From positions 62,001-126,000 of the forward strand of contig NZ_JAHXBG010000008.1 in the NCBI RefSeq assembly GCF_020103725.1: a stretch of 64,000 nucleotides of DNA, written 5' to 3'. The DNA is from Hyalangium gracile (GTDB lineage Bacteria; Myxococcota; Myxococcia; Myxococcales; Myxococcaceae). Positions 27,731 through 35,808 of the stretch are shown in pieces. Positions within the stretch are counted from its first letter, which is position 1; the number at the start of each line of letters is the position of its first letter. The translations under genes and the position numbers were made by a program. Below the pieces are notes generated by a model. The model worked only from the letters and a program-made list of their open reading frames with translations. It had not been told where the DNA came from and ran no database searches.

Positions 27731-30679
27731 TCAGGGTCGCGTCAGGTCCACTGTGAGACCCATGGCGCGCAGCTCCGCGTGGAGCTTCAGCCGGGCCTGG
27801 GCCCAGGGCAGGGCCTCCACCCGGTAGCCGGAGAGCGCGTCGAGCAGGTGGCCCCGGTAGCTCGGGTTGCCGGGGTCGGCAATCACCACCACGCCGCGGT
27901 CGGCATGGGAGCGGATGAGCCGGCCCACGCCCTGGCGCAGCAGCAGCAGGGCCCGGGGCAGCCGGTACTGGACGAAGCCCAGGTAGTCGCTGCCGCCGCG
28001 CGTCAACGCCTCCTCGCGAGCGGCCACCAGCGGCCGGCTGGGGGGCTCCAGCGGCAGCTTGTCGATGAAGACGCACCCCACGCCGCGCCCGGGGATGTCC
28101 ACGCCCTGCCAGAAGCTCTTCGTCCCCAGCAGCACCGTGCCGGCGTCGCGCTCCTGCCGGGCCACCAGCGAGCGCCCGTGGCCGCGCGTCTGCCGCAGCA
28201 CCTCGATGCCCAGCGGCTCCAGCCGTGTCTGCACCTCGCGCGCCACGCGCTCCATGCGCCGCGTGGAGGCGAACAGCCCCAGCAGCCGGCCGCCCATGGC
28301 CTGGGCCAGCCCGGAGATGCGCATCGCCGCCCAGTCCACGAAGGGCTCCTCGTGGGCGCGCGGCGCGTCCGTCACCAGCACCACCAGCGCCTGCTCGCGC
28401 AGCCGGAACGGGGAGGTGGCTCGCAGCAGCCGGGGCGGGGGGAGCTCTCCGCGCCCGTTCAGCCCCAGGCGCCGCAGGACGAAGGGGCTCTCGGGGCCCG
28501 TGCTCAGCGTCGCCGAGGTGAGCACCAGCGCCCGCTTCTGCGCCGCGAAGTCGCGCGACACGTACGCCGAGACGTCCACCGGCTGGGCTCCCACGCTCCA
28601 CCGCTGCCGCTTCGGCTCGGCCGTGGCCGCGTAGCACCGCCCCTGGGCAGGCTCACCGGCCAGCTCCTCCGCCAGCGCCGTCAGGTCCGCCAGCTCCGAC
28701 ACCGCGCCGGACAGCTCGCGCTCCAGCGCCGGCTGCCGCACCGCCAGCTCGGGCAACGCCTCCAGCAGCCGCACCGAGAGCAGCTTGTGCAGCTCCCGCA
28801 GCGCGGCGTGCACCTCCTGGATGCCGTCGCGTACGGGGGCCCAGGCGGGCTGGGCGCGCACCGCCTCCGTCACGCGCAGCTCGGGCGCGTAGGCCGCCTC
28901 GTCCGAGTCCTCGTTGGGCGCCGCGGCGGGCTCGCACAGCGTCGTCACCCGGTCTCCCAGCTCCCGGGCCGCGGAGAGCAGGGCATTGAGCGCGGACTCC
29001 ACCTCGCTCATCAGCACGCGCCCCTCCGCCTTGCGCGTGCTGGCCAGGGCCTTGCGAAGCTCGGCGAAGAGGCCGCGCCGCCCGTCCCGCCCGTGCAGCC
29101 GCTCGGTGAGCCGGAAGAAGGCCGCATCCGACAGCTCCACCGTGAGGGCGGTGGTGGCCACGTCCTCCACCTCGTGCGCCTCGTCCAGCACCAGGTGATC
29201 CAGCTTGGGGTAGCGCGGCGGCCAGGCGAAGGCCAGGGACTGGTTGATGACGAGCACGTCCGCGGCTCGCGCCTGCGCCACCGCCGAGTGGTAGTAGCAG
29301 CGGTGGTAGTGGGGGCAGCGCTCGCCCAGCGTCGTCGCCGCCTCCGAGCGCACCGCCGGCACCAGGCTGTTGAGCACCGGGAAGCGCTCGCGGAACCAGT
29401 GGCTCAGGCGATCCAAGTCTCCATCCGGGCTGCGCCGCAGGAAGGCCCGCAGGTACGCGCGAGGGGCGCGGGCCTCGTGCCGCATGCCCGGCTCCACCAG
29501 CGTCGCGTCCAGCGCGCGGCGGCGGCAGATGTAGTTCGTCTGCCCCTTGAGCAGCGCGTAGCCGAAGGCGCCGCCCGTGGCGCGGTGCAGCCGTGGCAGG
29601 TCCTTCTCGATGAGCTGGTCCTGCAGCGTCTTGGTGTGCGGCGCCACCGCCACCTTCCGGCCGTTGCGCGCCGCGAACAGCGCCGCCGGGGCCAGGTAGG
29701 CCAGGGACTTGCCGGTGCCGGTGCTCGCCTCCACCGCCAGCTGTCCGCCCTCGGAGAGCGTGCGCGCCACCGCCTGGGACATCTCGAGCTGGGCCGGCCG
29801 GCTCTTGAAGCCGCCTTCCTCCATCCGCTCCAGCGCGCCGCCAGGGCCGAGCAGCGCCGCCACCTCGTCCGCCTTCACGGGCTGCACCGGCGTCCCGGGC
29901 TCGGGCTCGGGCGGAGCCTTGGCGCCTCCCGCGCGCAGCCGCTCGGGCCGTCCCGCCAGGAAGCCGCCGGTCATCTCCAGCTTCAGGGACACCGGCGTCG
30001 CGCGGCACGCCTCCCACAGGCGGGAGAGCATCGCCACCAGGGGGCGCTCCTCGGAGGCACCCTCCAGCTCCGCCTCACCCGCCTCCACCTGGGCCAGCCG
30101 CAGCGCCGCGCGAGGGCGGGGGTCCAGCGTCGTCAGGAGGTCCGCGACGTCGTCCGCGCGGCCCTCGCGGATGTAGCCGTCCAGCGCGTGCACCAGCACC
30201 GCGTGCGTCGCCAGGCAGTCGGTCACCACGCGGTGCGCGGTGCGCGGCTTCTGCCCCGCCCACCGCAGCATGGCCTCCAGCGAGTGGCTCGACAGCTCCG
30301 GGTGCAGGTAGTGCAGCAGCTCGCACGAGTCGAGCACCGGAGCGCGGATGGGCCCTAGCAGCTCCGGCAGGAAGCCCTTCTCGAAGGGCGCGTTGTGGGC
30401 CACCACCGTCCAGCCGGCGAGCGCCTCGCGCAGCTCGGCCACGTCGCTGCCGAAGCGCGGCCTGCCCGCGATCATCCCATCGTCGATGCCGGTCAGCCGG
30501 CGGATGGTGATGGGCAGGGGGCGAGAGGCCGAGTACAGCCGGGCGATGCGGCGCACCTCCTGGCCGTTCTCGAAGAAGAGGGCACCCAGCTCGATGACCT
30601 CGTCCACGCGGGGATCGAGCCCCGTCGTCTCGAGGTCGAGGAACACATGCCGAGTGAAGAGCTCCGCCGCACCGCCCAT
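27731..30679 (-). CDS. dinG: DnaQ-like exonuclease / DinG-type DNA helicase
   Basis: 982 residues from ATG 30679. Residues 1-175 are a DEDD 3'-5' exonuclease (FLDLETTGLD, VVAHNAPFEKGFL, HRVVTDCLAT). Residues about 290-970 are an XPD/DinG superfamily 2 helicase: Q-like RPAQLEMSQAV, Walker A EASTGTGKS, DEAH box LVLDEAHEVED, motif V/VI KSFWQGVDIPG and QGVGRLIRS. Iron-sulfur ligands: Cys385, Cys455 and Cys461 are present, but the position corresponding to the second Cys is Thr450. The exonuclease-DinG fusion is known from Gram-positive DinG. It probably acts in unwinding or processing damaged DNA. It is not HsdR. Confidence 0.92.
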   Translation of the reverse strand: MGGAAELFTRHVFLDLETTGLDPRVDEVIELGALFFENGQEVRRIARLYSASRPLPITIRRLTGIDDGMIAGRPRFGSDVAELREALAGWTVVAHNAPFEKGFLPELLGPIRAPVLDSCELLHYLHPELSSHSLEAMLRWAGQKPRTAHRVVTDCLATHAVLVHALDGYIREGRADDVADLLTTLDPRPRAALRLAQVEAGEAELEGASEERPLVAMLSRLWEACRATPVSLKLEMTGGFLAGRPERLRAGGAKAPPEPEPGTPVQPVKADEVAALLGPGGALERMEEGGFKSRPAQLEMSQAVARTLSEGGQLAVEASTGTGKSLAYLAPAALFAARNGRKVAVAPHTKTLQDQLIEKDLPRLHRATGGAFGYALLKGQTNYICRRRALDATLVEPGMRHEARAPRAYLRAFLRRSPDGDLDRLSHWFRERFPVLNSLVPAVRSEAATTLGERCPHYHRCYYHSAVAQARAADVLVINQSLAFAWPPRYPKLDHLVLDEAHEVEDVATTALTVELSDAAFFRLTERLHGRDGRRGLFAELRKALASTRKAEGRVLMSEVESALNALLSAARELGDRVTTLCEPAAAPNEDSDEAAYAPELRVTEAVRAQPAWAPVRDGIQEVHAALRELHKLLSVRLLEALPELAVRQPALERELSGAVSELADLTALAEELAGEPAQGRCYAATAEPKRQRWSVGAQPVDVSAYVSRDFAAQKRALVLTSATLSTGPESPFVLRRLGLNGRGELPPPRLLRATSPFRLREQALVVLVTDAPRAHEEPFVDWAAMRISGLAQAMGGRLLGLFASTRRMERVAREVQTRLEPLGIEVLRQTRGHGRSLVARQERDAGTVLLGTKSFWQGVDIPGRGVGCVFIDKLPLEPPSRPLVAAREEALTRGGSDYLGFVQYRLPRALLLLRQGVGRLIRSHADRGVVVIADPGNPSYRGHLLDALSGYRVEALPWAQARLKLHAELRAMGLTVDLTRP

Positions 30680-30722
30680 GGGTAGGGCCCAGCCTAGCCG
30701 CCTTCCGGCGTCGGGCCGAGCC

Positions 30723-31145
30723 TCACTCCACCATGAACGCGCCGCTGATCATCTGCCCCATCGCGCAGCCGTAGGTGAGCGTTCCCGACTTGTTCGGGGT
30801 GAACGCGATTTCCACGGGCTGGTTGAGCGGGAGCGGGGTGTTGATGTTGTAGTCCTTCATCACCAGCTCGGTGGCGCAGGTGTGGTCCGTGGTCCGGGTC
30901 ACCACCAGCTTCACCGGCTCGTCCTTCTTCAGGGTGATGGGGCTGGGCTCGTAGCCCTTCTCCGTCACGCTGAGGGTGATGACGCGGGGCCCATCACCGG
31001 GCTTGCGGGCCTGCGCGGGGGCCGCTGCCGCGGCGGCGGGGGCCGACTCGGCCTTCTGCTCCTTGGAGCACCCCTGCTGGGCGAGGACGGCTCCGGCGAG
31101 CGCCAGGGCCAGCAGCGGCTTGATCATCTTCGAAAAGAAACGCAT
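30723..31145 (-). CDS. cupredoxin-fold lipoprotein
   Basis: 140 residues from ATG 31145. A type II signal peptide ends in the lipobox LAQQGC and is followed by an Ala-rich linker. The remaining 95 residues form a cupredoxin-like beta-sandwich (VITLSVTEKGYEPSPITLKK, PVKLVVTRTTDHTC, GTLTYGCAMGQMISGAFMV). Ligand candidates are His and Cys of DHTC, Cys of YGCAMG and the nearby Met. Similar domains occur in EfeO/copper-binding envelope proteins, so periplasmic copper or iron handling is plausible but not proven. It lies 12 bases after the Sm-tail gene on the same strand. Confidence 0.75.
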   Translation of the reverse strand: MRFFSKMIKPLLALALAGAVLAQQGCSKEQKAESAPAAAAAAPAQARKPGDGPRVITLSVTEKGYEPSPITLKKDEPVKLVVTRTTDHTCATELVMKDYNINTPLPLNQPVEIAFTPNKSGTLTYGCAMGQMISGAFMVE

Positions 31146-31157
31146 GCGGTTCTCGGC

Positions 31158-32342
31158 TCAGGCCTCGGAGTCCGGCTCGGAGGGAGCCTGGGCCTCGAAG
31201 CGCAGGATGGCGTGGAGCGGGACGAAGAGCTCGCTCCCGGGCTCGCCCAGGAGCAGGTCGAACCGCCCCGCCTTCTGCAGCGGCATCTTCAAGGTGATGC
31301 CGTTGCGCAGCACCAGGCGAACGGTCTGCCCCACCTGCGGCAGGAAGGGGCGCGGATCGGAGAACGGGCGCTTGTCTGGCTGCCGGGCCACGCTGGCGGG
31401 CTTCTGGGTGAGCTTCTGGTCGCGCTCCAGCGTGGGCAGCAGCTTCTCCCAGTCCGAGCGGCGCGCCAGCAGCACCACCTGGAGCTTCTCCAGCCGCCCC
31501 GTCCGCTCGAAGGAGAAGGCGATGGGCTCCTCGGCCCTGAGGGTGTCCAGCACCGTCCGCTCGGCCAGCACCACCGCCACTTCCGTCTTGGCGGACACCA
31601 GGCCGGCCAGGAAGTCGGCCACCGCGGCGTTGTCCACCTCGCCGCGCGCCTGCTTGATGGCCGCCTTGCGCTGGGTGCGCTCCTTGCGCGCCATGAACTC
31701 CGCGACGGTCATCCCGCTCTGCAGCACGCCGAACGCGTCCCCGAGCGACAGCCCGGGGTTCTGGCCCATCAGCTCGTACACCTGGTCGAAGCGCTTGGCC
31801 TCCTCGGCGTGCAGCTTGCGCCAGATGCGGCACTTCATCTTCCCCTCGAGCTCGCCCTTGGCGATGCGCGCCGGGACGTGCTCCTTCTGGGCCAGCGCCT
31901 GGATCTGCTCGGGCGTGGGAGGCGGCCTGGGAGCCCCTCGCGGCGGCGGGCGTCCGCCCATGGGGCGTGACCCGAACCCCGAGCCGCCGGGCCGGGGGCC
32001 ACTGGAAGGACGGGGCGAAGGGCCCGCGGGCCGGGGGCCCGGCGCGGGAGCGCCCACCGAGGGCTTCGGCGCGGGAGCCGGGGCAGGGGCGCTCGGAGCC
32101 GGTCGCGCCGTGGGCGGCGGCGCAGGAACGCTGGCGGCGGGCCGGACGGTGGGCGCCGGCACCGGAGCGCTGGGACTGGGGCTGGGAGGCCTCGGGGTGG
32201 GCGATGCCGCCGTGGGCCGTGGCGTGGGGCTGGGACTCGGGGTCGGGGACTGCGTGGGGGACACGCTGCCCGGCGTCGCCGCTGCTGGGCGCCGGATGAC
32301 CTCGACTGCGGGAGCCACCCGCCGTGGTTTCCGATCGTTCAC
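31158..32342 (-). CDS. Pro-rich protein with C-terminal Sm/Hfq-like domain
   Basis: 394 residues, GTG start at 32342 (the codon before NDRKPRR). Residues 15-145 are a Pro/Ser/Ala low-complexity tract ending in Arg/Gly-rich sequence. Residues about 150-320 are charged helices with no recognised family (KCRIWRKLHAEEAKRFDQVY, TVAEFMARKERTQRKAAIKQ). The last 55 residues (VRLVLRNGITLKMPLQKAG, then RFDLLLGEPGSELFVPLHAI) have the five-strand pattern of an Sm/Hfq domain: nG in loop 3, hydrophobic strand 4 and a terminal xHAI. An RNA-binding role is inference. It is flanked by small lipoprotein genes in a same-strand series. Confidence 0.6.
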   Translation of the reverse strand: MNDRKPRRVAPAVEVIRRPAAATPGSVSPTQSPTPSPSPTPRPTAASPTPRPPSPSPSAPVPAPTVRPAASVPAPPPTARPAPSAPAPAPAPKPSVGAPAPGPRPAGPSPRPSSGPRPGGSGFGSRPMGGRPPPRGAPRPPPTPEQIQALAQKEHVPARIAKGELEGKMKCRIWRKLHAEEAKRFDQVYELMGQNPGLSLGDAFGVLQSGMTVAEFMARKERTQRKAAIKQARGEVDNAAVADFLAGLVSAKTEVAVVLAERTVLDTLRAEEPIAFSFERTGRLEKLQVVLLARRSDWEKLLPTLERDQKLTQKPASVARQPDKRPFSDPRPFLPQVGQTVRLVLRNGITLKMPLQKAGRFDLLLGEPGSELFVPLHAILRFEAQAPSEPDSEA

Positions 32343-32388
32343 GGTCTCACGCTACCTGATAGCCATGGCTTGGGGGAGCACAAGGGGC

Positions 32389-32793
32389 TCATGGCTTGAG
32401 AGATTCTGATAGGTCAATCTTCCATCCCGAGGGCTCGCGGACCAGCTTCACCTCGCGCTCCTGCCCCGAAGAGAGCACGCGGACGGTTGCTACGTCCCCT
32501 TCCTCACGGACCAACGTAACTTCCGTAACATCCGACGGCGGAGCGGAATTCGTGAACAGCAGGTCATACGGCTCGGCCTTCAGGCTCCCGCCGGAGCTGT
32601 CCTTCAGGGCCTGGGTCCGGGCTGACAGCGCATCCCGGGTGGGCTGGGACAGCCCGGCATAGGCCTTCTTGTAGTCCCCCTTCTTCACCAGCTCATGGAA
32701 GGTGGTGTAGGCATTCACCGGTGTATCGGCGCGCTTGCAGCCGCCGAAGGCGAGCAGGGCCAGCACGAGGAGCGGCATCGCGGAGGGGCGCAT
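32389..32793 (-). CDS. small lipoprotein, DUF4878/NTF2-like
   Basis: 134 residues from ATG 32793 (MRPSAMPLLVLALLAFGGC). The signal peptide and lipobox FGGC are clear. The mature part (NAYTTFHELVKKGDYKKAYAG, PTRDAL, EVTLVREEGDVATVRVLS, VREPSGWKIDL) has the pattern of DUF4878/NTF2-like lipoproteins with a cone-shaped fold. The role is unknown. A -10-like TAGATC sits about nine bases before the ATG. The diguanylate cyclase gene ends 47 bases upstream. Confidence 0.7.
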   Translation of the reverse strand: MRPSAMPLLVLALLAFGGCKRADTPVNAYTTFHELVKKGDYKKAYAGLSQPTRDALSARTQALKDSSGGSLKAEPYDLLFTNSAPPSDVTEVTLVREEGDVATVRVLSSGQEREVKLVREPSGWKIDLSESLKP

Positions 32794-32840
32794 GCAAGCA
32801 GATCTAGGGCAAAGTGCGCCCGCCGCAAAGCGCCTCGGTG

Positions 32841-33890
32841 TCACTCTTCATGCTGGCGAACGCGATTGCGGCCTGCTCCCTTGGCCGCATAGAGGCACTC
32901 GTCGGCCGCGCGTAGCAGGTCCTGGGAGGTCTGAAGGGTAGGGGAGGGGATGGAGGCCACCCCCAGCGACGCGGTGCAGCGCACCGTCCGCTTCGAGCCG
33001 TCCAGGCCCTGGTACTCCAGCTGCAGGGCCTCGATGGCCTCGCGTACCCGCTCGCAGGCAATCAACGCGTCCGCGGGGCTCGTCTCCGGCAGCAGGGCGA
33101 TGAGCTCCTCGCCGCCGTAGCGCGCCAGCAGGTCCACCTCTCGCAGCCGGGCCCGCGTCACCTGGGCCACGGCGCGCAGCACCTCGTCCCCGAACGGGTG
33201 GCCGAAGGTGTCGTTGATGCGCTTGAAATAGTCGATGTCCAACATCACCAGCGACAGCGGCGAGCGGTAGCGCCGGGCGCGGGCGAACTCCTCCTCCAGC
33301 CGCTCCTCGAAGTAGCGGCGGTTGGACAGGTGGGTGAGCGGATCGGTCCGGCTGAGCGCCAGGAGCTCCTCGCGCTTGCGGGCCAGCTCCTTGTTGGCCC
33401 GGTCCAACTCGCGGTTCTTCTCGATGAGCGCGTCCTGCAGCGCCTTGAGCCGCAGCATGGACTTCACCCGGGCGCCCAGCTCCAGCATGTCGAAGGGCTT
33501 CACCAGGTAGTCGTCCGCGCCCAGCTCCAGCCCCTCGACTTTTCCGGCCGCCTGGCGCGCCGTCATGAGGATGACGGGGATGAAGCCGAAGCCGCCCTCG
33601 CCCGAGTTGGCCTTGATGATGCGGCACACCTCCACGCCGCCCAGGCCGGGCATCTCCACATCCATCAGGATGAGGTCCGGCCGGTGCTCGCGGATGGCGG
33701 ACAGCGCCTGCGCTCCGTCCCGGGCCTCCCGGAAGCGGTAGCCGTGAGGGGCCAGGCCCTCCCGCACGTGCTGCACGTGCGCCGGATCGTCGTCGACGAT
33801 CAGGACGGTTCGGTCCGAATACTCTCCCGTGGGCCCCGCTCGGCGGCCGCCCTCCGGGGTCCTCTTGGTGGCACTGCTCTCCGGCATCAT
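32841..33890 (-). CDS. response regulator with GGDEF diguanylate cyclase output
   Basis: 349 residues from ATG 33890 (MMPESSATK). Receiver domain about 27-145 with Asp77 in ILMDVEMPG, Thr in LMTAR and Lys in LVKPFD. A coiled-coil linker follows (ALIEKNRELDRANKELARKR), then the GGDEF domain: RTDPLTHLSNRRYFEE, LDIDYFKRINDTFGH and the active site YGGEEL. An inhibitory I-site RxxD (REVD) stands five residues before GGEEL, so product inhibition is expected. This is the PleD/WspR architecture, making c-di-GMP from GTP on phosphorylation. It lies about 2 kb from pilB. c-di-GMP affects T4P motility in myxobacteria, but a direct link to this locus is inference. Confidence 0.93.
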   Translation of the reverse strand: MMPESSATKRTPEGGRRAGPTGEYSDRTVLIVDDDPAHVQHVREGLAPHGYRFREARDGAQALSAIREHRPDLILMDVEMPGLGGVEVCRIIKANSGEGGFGFIPVILMTARQAAGKVEGLELGADDYLVKPFDMLELGARVKSMLRLKALQDALIEKNRELDRANKELARKREELLALSRTDPLTHLSNRRYFEERLEEEFARARRYRSPLSLVMLDIDYFKRINDTFGHPFGDEVLRAVAQVTRARLREVDLLARYGGEELIALLPETSPADALIACERVREAIEALQLEYQGLDGSKRTVRCTASLGVASIPSPTLQTSQDLLRAADECLYAAKGAGRNRVRQHEE

Positions 33891-33984
33891 CTTCCCCACC
33901 CCCGAAGAACCCTCATGCCGCACGGGCGTTCCCGGATTCTCTCCGGGTGGATGGGCGATGCCAAGTCGCCCCCTTGGGGATTCG

Positions 33985-34605
33985 TCAGGCAGGCTTGACG
34001 AGCCGCCCCCTGTAGACGGGCTCGCCGCTCTGGAGGTAGCGCCGCTCGCGCGTGGAGGGCACCTCCTCCGGATCATACGGATGGAACACGCCCTGCCCCA
34101 GCGGGTTGACGAAGCCGGCCTCCTCCAGCACGGCGAGCATGGTGCGGCCGCGGTCCTCCACGTCCGTGCGCATGTCGAACCGGCCTCCCGGGGCCAGTCT
34201 GTCCAGCAGCAGACGCGCGAACTCCGGCTGGATGATGGCGCGCTTGAAGTGGGCGCGCTTCCACCACGGGTCGGGGAACTGGAGGTGGACGGCGGAAAGC
34301 GAGCCGGAGGCGAAGATGCGGGGCACCACCGCGCGGGCATCGGCCTCGATGACGCGCAGGTTCTTCAGCCCCAGCTTCTCGCCGCGCGACTGGGTGTCGC
34401 GGGCGTACTTCTTGCGCCACTCGAAGGCCACGTAGCGGACGTGGGGGTTGCGGCGGCAGTACTCCAGGGCGTGGCCGCCGGCGCCGGAGCCGATCTCCAG
34501 CTCCAGCGGCCCGGAGAAGCCGAACTCCGCGTCCCAGTCCGGAGGGGCTTCGAGCTTGACGAACTTCAGGCCGACCGGGTCGGGCAGCAGGCGGGGACGA
34601 GCCAT
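33985..34605 (-). CDS. trmB: tRNA (guanine-46-N7)-methyltransferase
   Basis: 206 residues from ATG 34605. Motifs: LELEIGSGAGGHALEY (SAM motif I), VAFEWRKKYARDT, VIEADARAVVP, and the TrmB signature HLQFPDPWWKRAHFKRAII; the C-terminal STRERRYLQSGEPVYR ends the family alignment. It methylates N7 of G46 in the variable loop of tRNAs. It is divergent from ribF with 80 bases between starts. The diguanylate cyclase gene follows on the same strand after 94 bases. Confidence 0.93.
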   Translation of the reverse strand: MARPRLLPDPVGLKFVKLEAPPDWDAEFGFSGPLELEIGSGAGGHALEYCRRNPHVRYVAFEWRKKYARDTQSRGEKLGLKNLRVIEADARAVVPRIFASGSLSAVHLQFPDPWWKRAHFKRAIIQPEFARLLLDRLAPGGRFDMRTDVEDRGRTMLAVLEEAGFVNPLGQGVFHPYDPEEVPSTRERRYLQSGEPVYRGRLVKPA

Positions 34606-34685
34606 GACGTAGGCGGCGCTCTATGCCCCAGGGCGGCGGGCTTGAACAGGGCAAAAGCGCGGGGTTGAAGGTATATCCACGGCCC

Positions 34686-35609
34686 ATGAAGGTCTTCCAC
34701 TCGGTGTCGGAGGCGCGGGAGCTGGCCGGCGGGGCCGTCGCGCTGGGCAACTTCGACGGTGTCCACGTGGGCCACCAGGCCCTCTTCGCGGAGGCGCTTC
34801 GCCACGCGCCCGCCGCCGCGGTCACCTTCCAGCCCCATCCGGGCAAGGTGCTCCAGCCGGAGCTGGCCCCCAAGCTCATCACCCTCCTGCCGCGCAAGCT
34901 GGAGCTGTTCGCCGCCCACGGCCTCACCGCCGCGGTGGTGCAGCCCTTCACCCGCGAGTACGCGCGCACGCCGGCCGCCGCCTTCGAGGAGTCCCTGCTG
35001 GACGTGCTGGGCGCCCGGCACGTGGTGGTGGGCAGCGACTTCACCTACGGAGCGGCGCGCGCGGGCACGGTGGCCACCCTGCGCCAGGCGGCGGCCCAGC
35101 GCGGCGCCCAGGTGCACGTGGTGTCGCCCGTCACCGTGGACGGGGTGGTGGCCTCCTCCAGCAAGGTGCGCGAGTACATCCTCGAGGGCCGGGTGGCCGC
35201 GGCGCAGAAGCTGCTCGGGCGGCCCTTTGATCTGGACGGCACGGTGGTGCCGGGCGCGGGCCGGGGCAGGGGCATCGGCTTTCCCACCGCCAACGTGGAC
35301 ACGCAGAACGAGCTGCGGCCCGCTCCGGGGGTCTACGCCATCCGCGTGCGGCTCTCGGAGGACCCGCCCACGCAGTGGCGCCCCGCCGTGGCCAACATCG
35401 GCGTCAAACCCACCTTTGGCGGCTCGGTGGTCACCATCGAGGCCCACCTGCTGGACTTCCAGGGGGATCTCTATGGCAGGGAATTGCGGGTGCAGTTCCT
35501 GGAGCGGCTGCGCGCCGAGCAGCGTTTTGGCTCCGTGGCCGAGCTCGCGGGCCAGATCAAGCGGGACGTTGAGTCTGCCCGGACGGTCATCGCCCGAGCG
35601 GACGTCTGA
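34686..35609 (+). CDS. ribF: bifunctional riboflavin kinase / FAD synthetase
   Basis: 307 residues from ATG 34686 (MKVFHSVSEAR). The N-terminal FAD synthetase domain has ALGNFDGVHVGHQ, FQPHPGKVL and VVGSDFTYGAARAG with SSSKVREYI. The C-terminal riboflavin kinase domain has GIGFPTANV, GVYAIRV, NIGVKPTFGG and EAHLLDFQGDLYG. It converts riboflavin to FMN and FAD using ATP. A TATA-like word (34672-34677) ends eight bases before the ATG with no close Shine-Dalgarno. pilB follows after 199 bases that contain a good promoter. Confidence 0.95.
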   Translation: MKVFHSVSEARELAGGAVALGNFDGVHVGHQALFAEALRHAPAAAVTFQPHPGKVLQPELAPKLITLLPRKLELFAAHGLTAAVVQPFTREYARTPAAAFEESLLDVLGARHVVVGSDFTYGAARAGTVATLRQAAAQRGAQVHVVSPVTVDGVVASSSKVREYILEGRVAAAQKLLGRPFDLDGTVVPGAGRGRGIGFPTANVDTQNELRPAPGVYAIRVRLSEDPPTQWRPAVANIGVKPTFGGSVVTIEAHLLDFQGDLYGRELRVQFLERLRAEQRFGSVAELAGQIKRDVESARTVIARADV

Positions 35610-35676
35610 GGGTTTTCACGGGGTTTCCCGTGTCGGTTCAATGGTTTGCCGCTTCTGGAAGGTTCCGGCAGTTACC

Positions 35677-35706
35677 TTGACAGGCCGTGCATGGGTTCTC
35701 TCTAAT
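35677..35706 (+). promoter_or_regulatory. sigma-70 promoter of the pilB operon
   Basis: TTGACA (35677-35682), an 18-base spacer and TCTAAT (35701-35706) give a perfect -35 and a five-of-six -10. Transcription would start near 35713, about 95 bases before the pilB ATG. It is the best vegetative promoter in the window and likely drives pilB-T-C-S-R. Confidence 0.7.
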
Positions 35707-35808
35707 CCGGGGCGGATTCTGACAACAGGTCCGTTCCACCCTGCCTCTCGGCAGCGCCCAGCGCTCCAGGGGCAACTGCGCGTCTTTCCTACTGCTCGAG
35801 GCTGCTGA

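Noticed and set aside
27731-30679. The helicase gene as the missing hsdR
   Set aside because: It has DnaQ-type exonuclease and DinG helicase motifs, no HsdR nuclease motif, and its neighbours differ; it is an independent repair gene.
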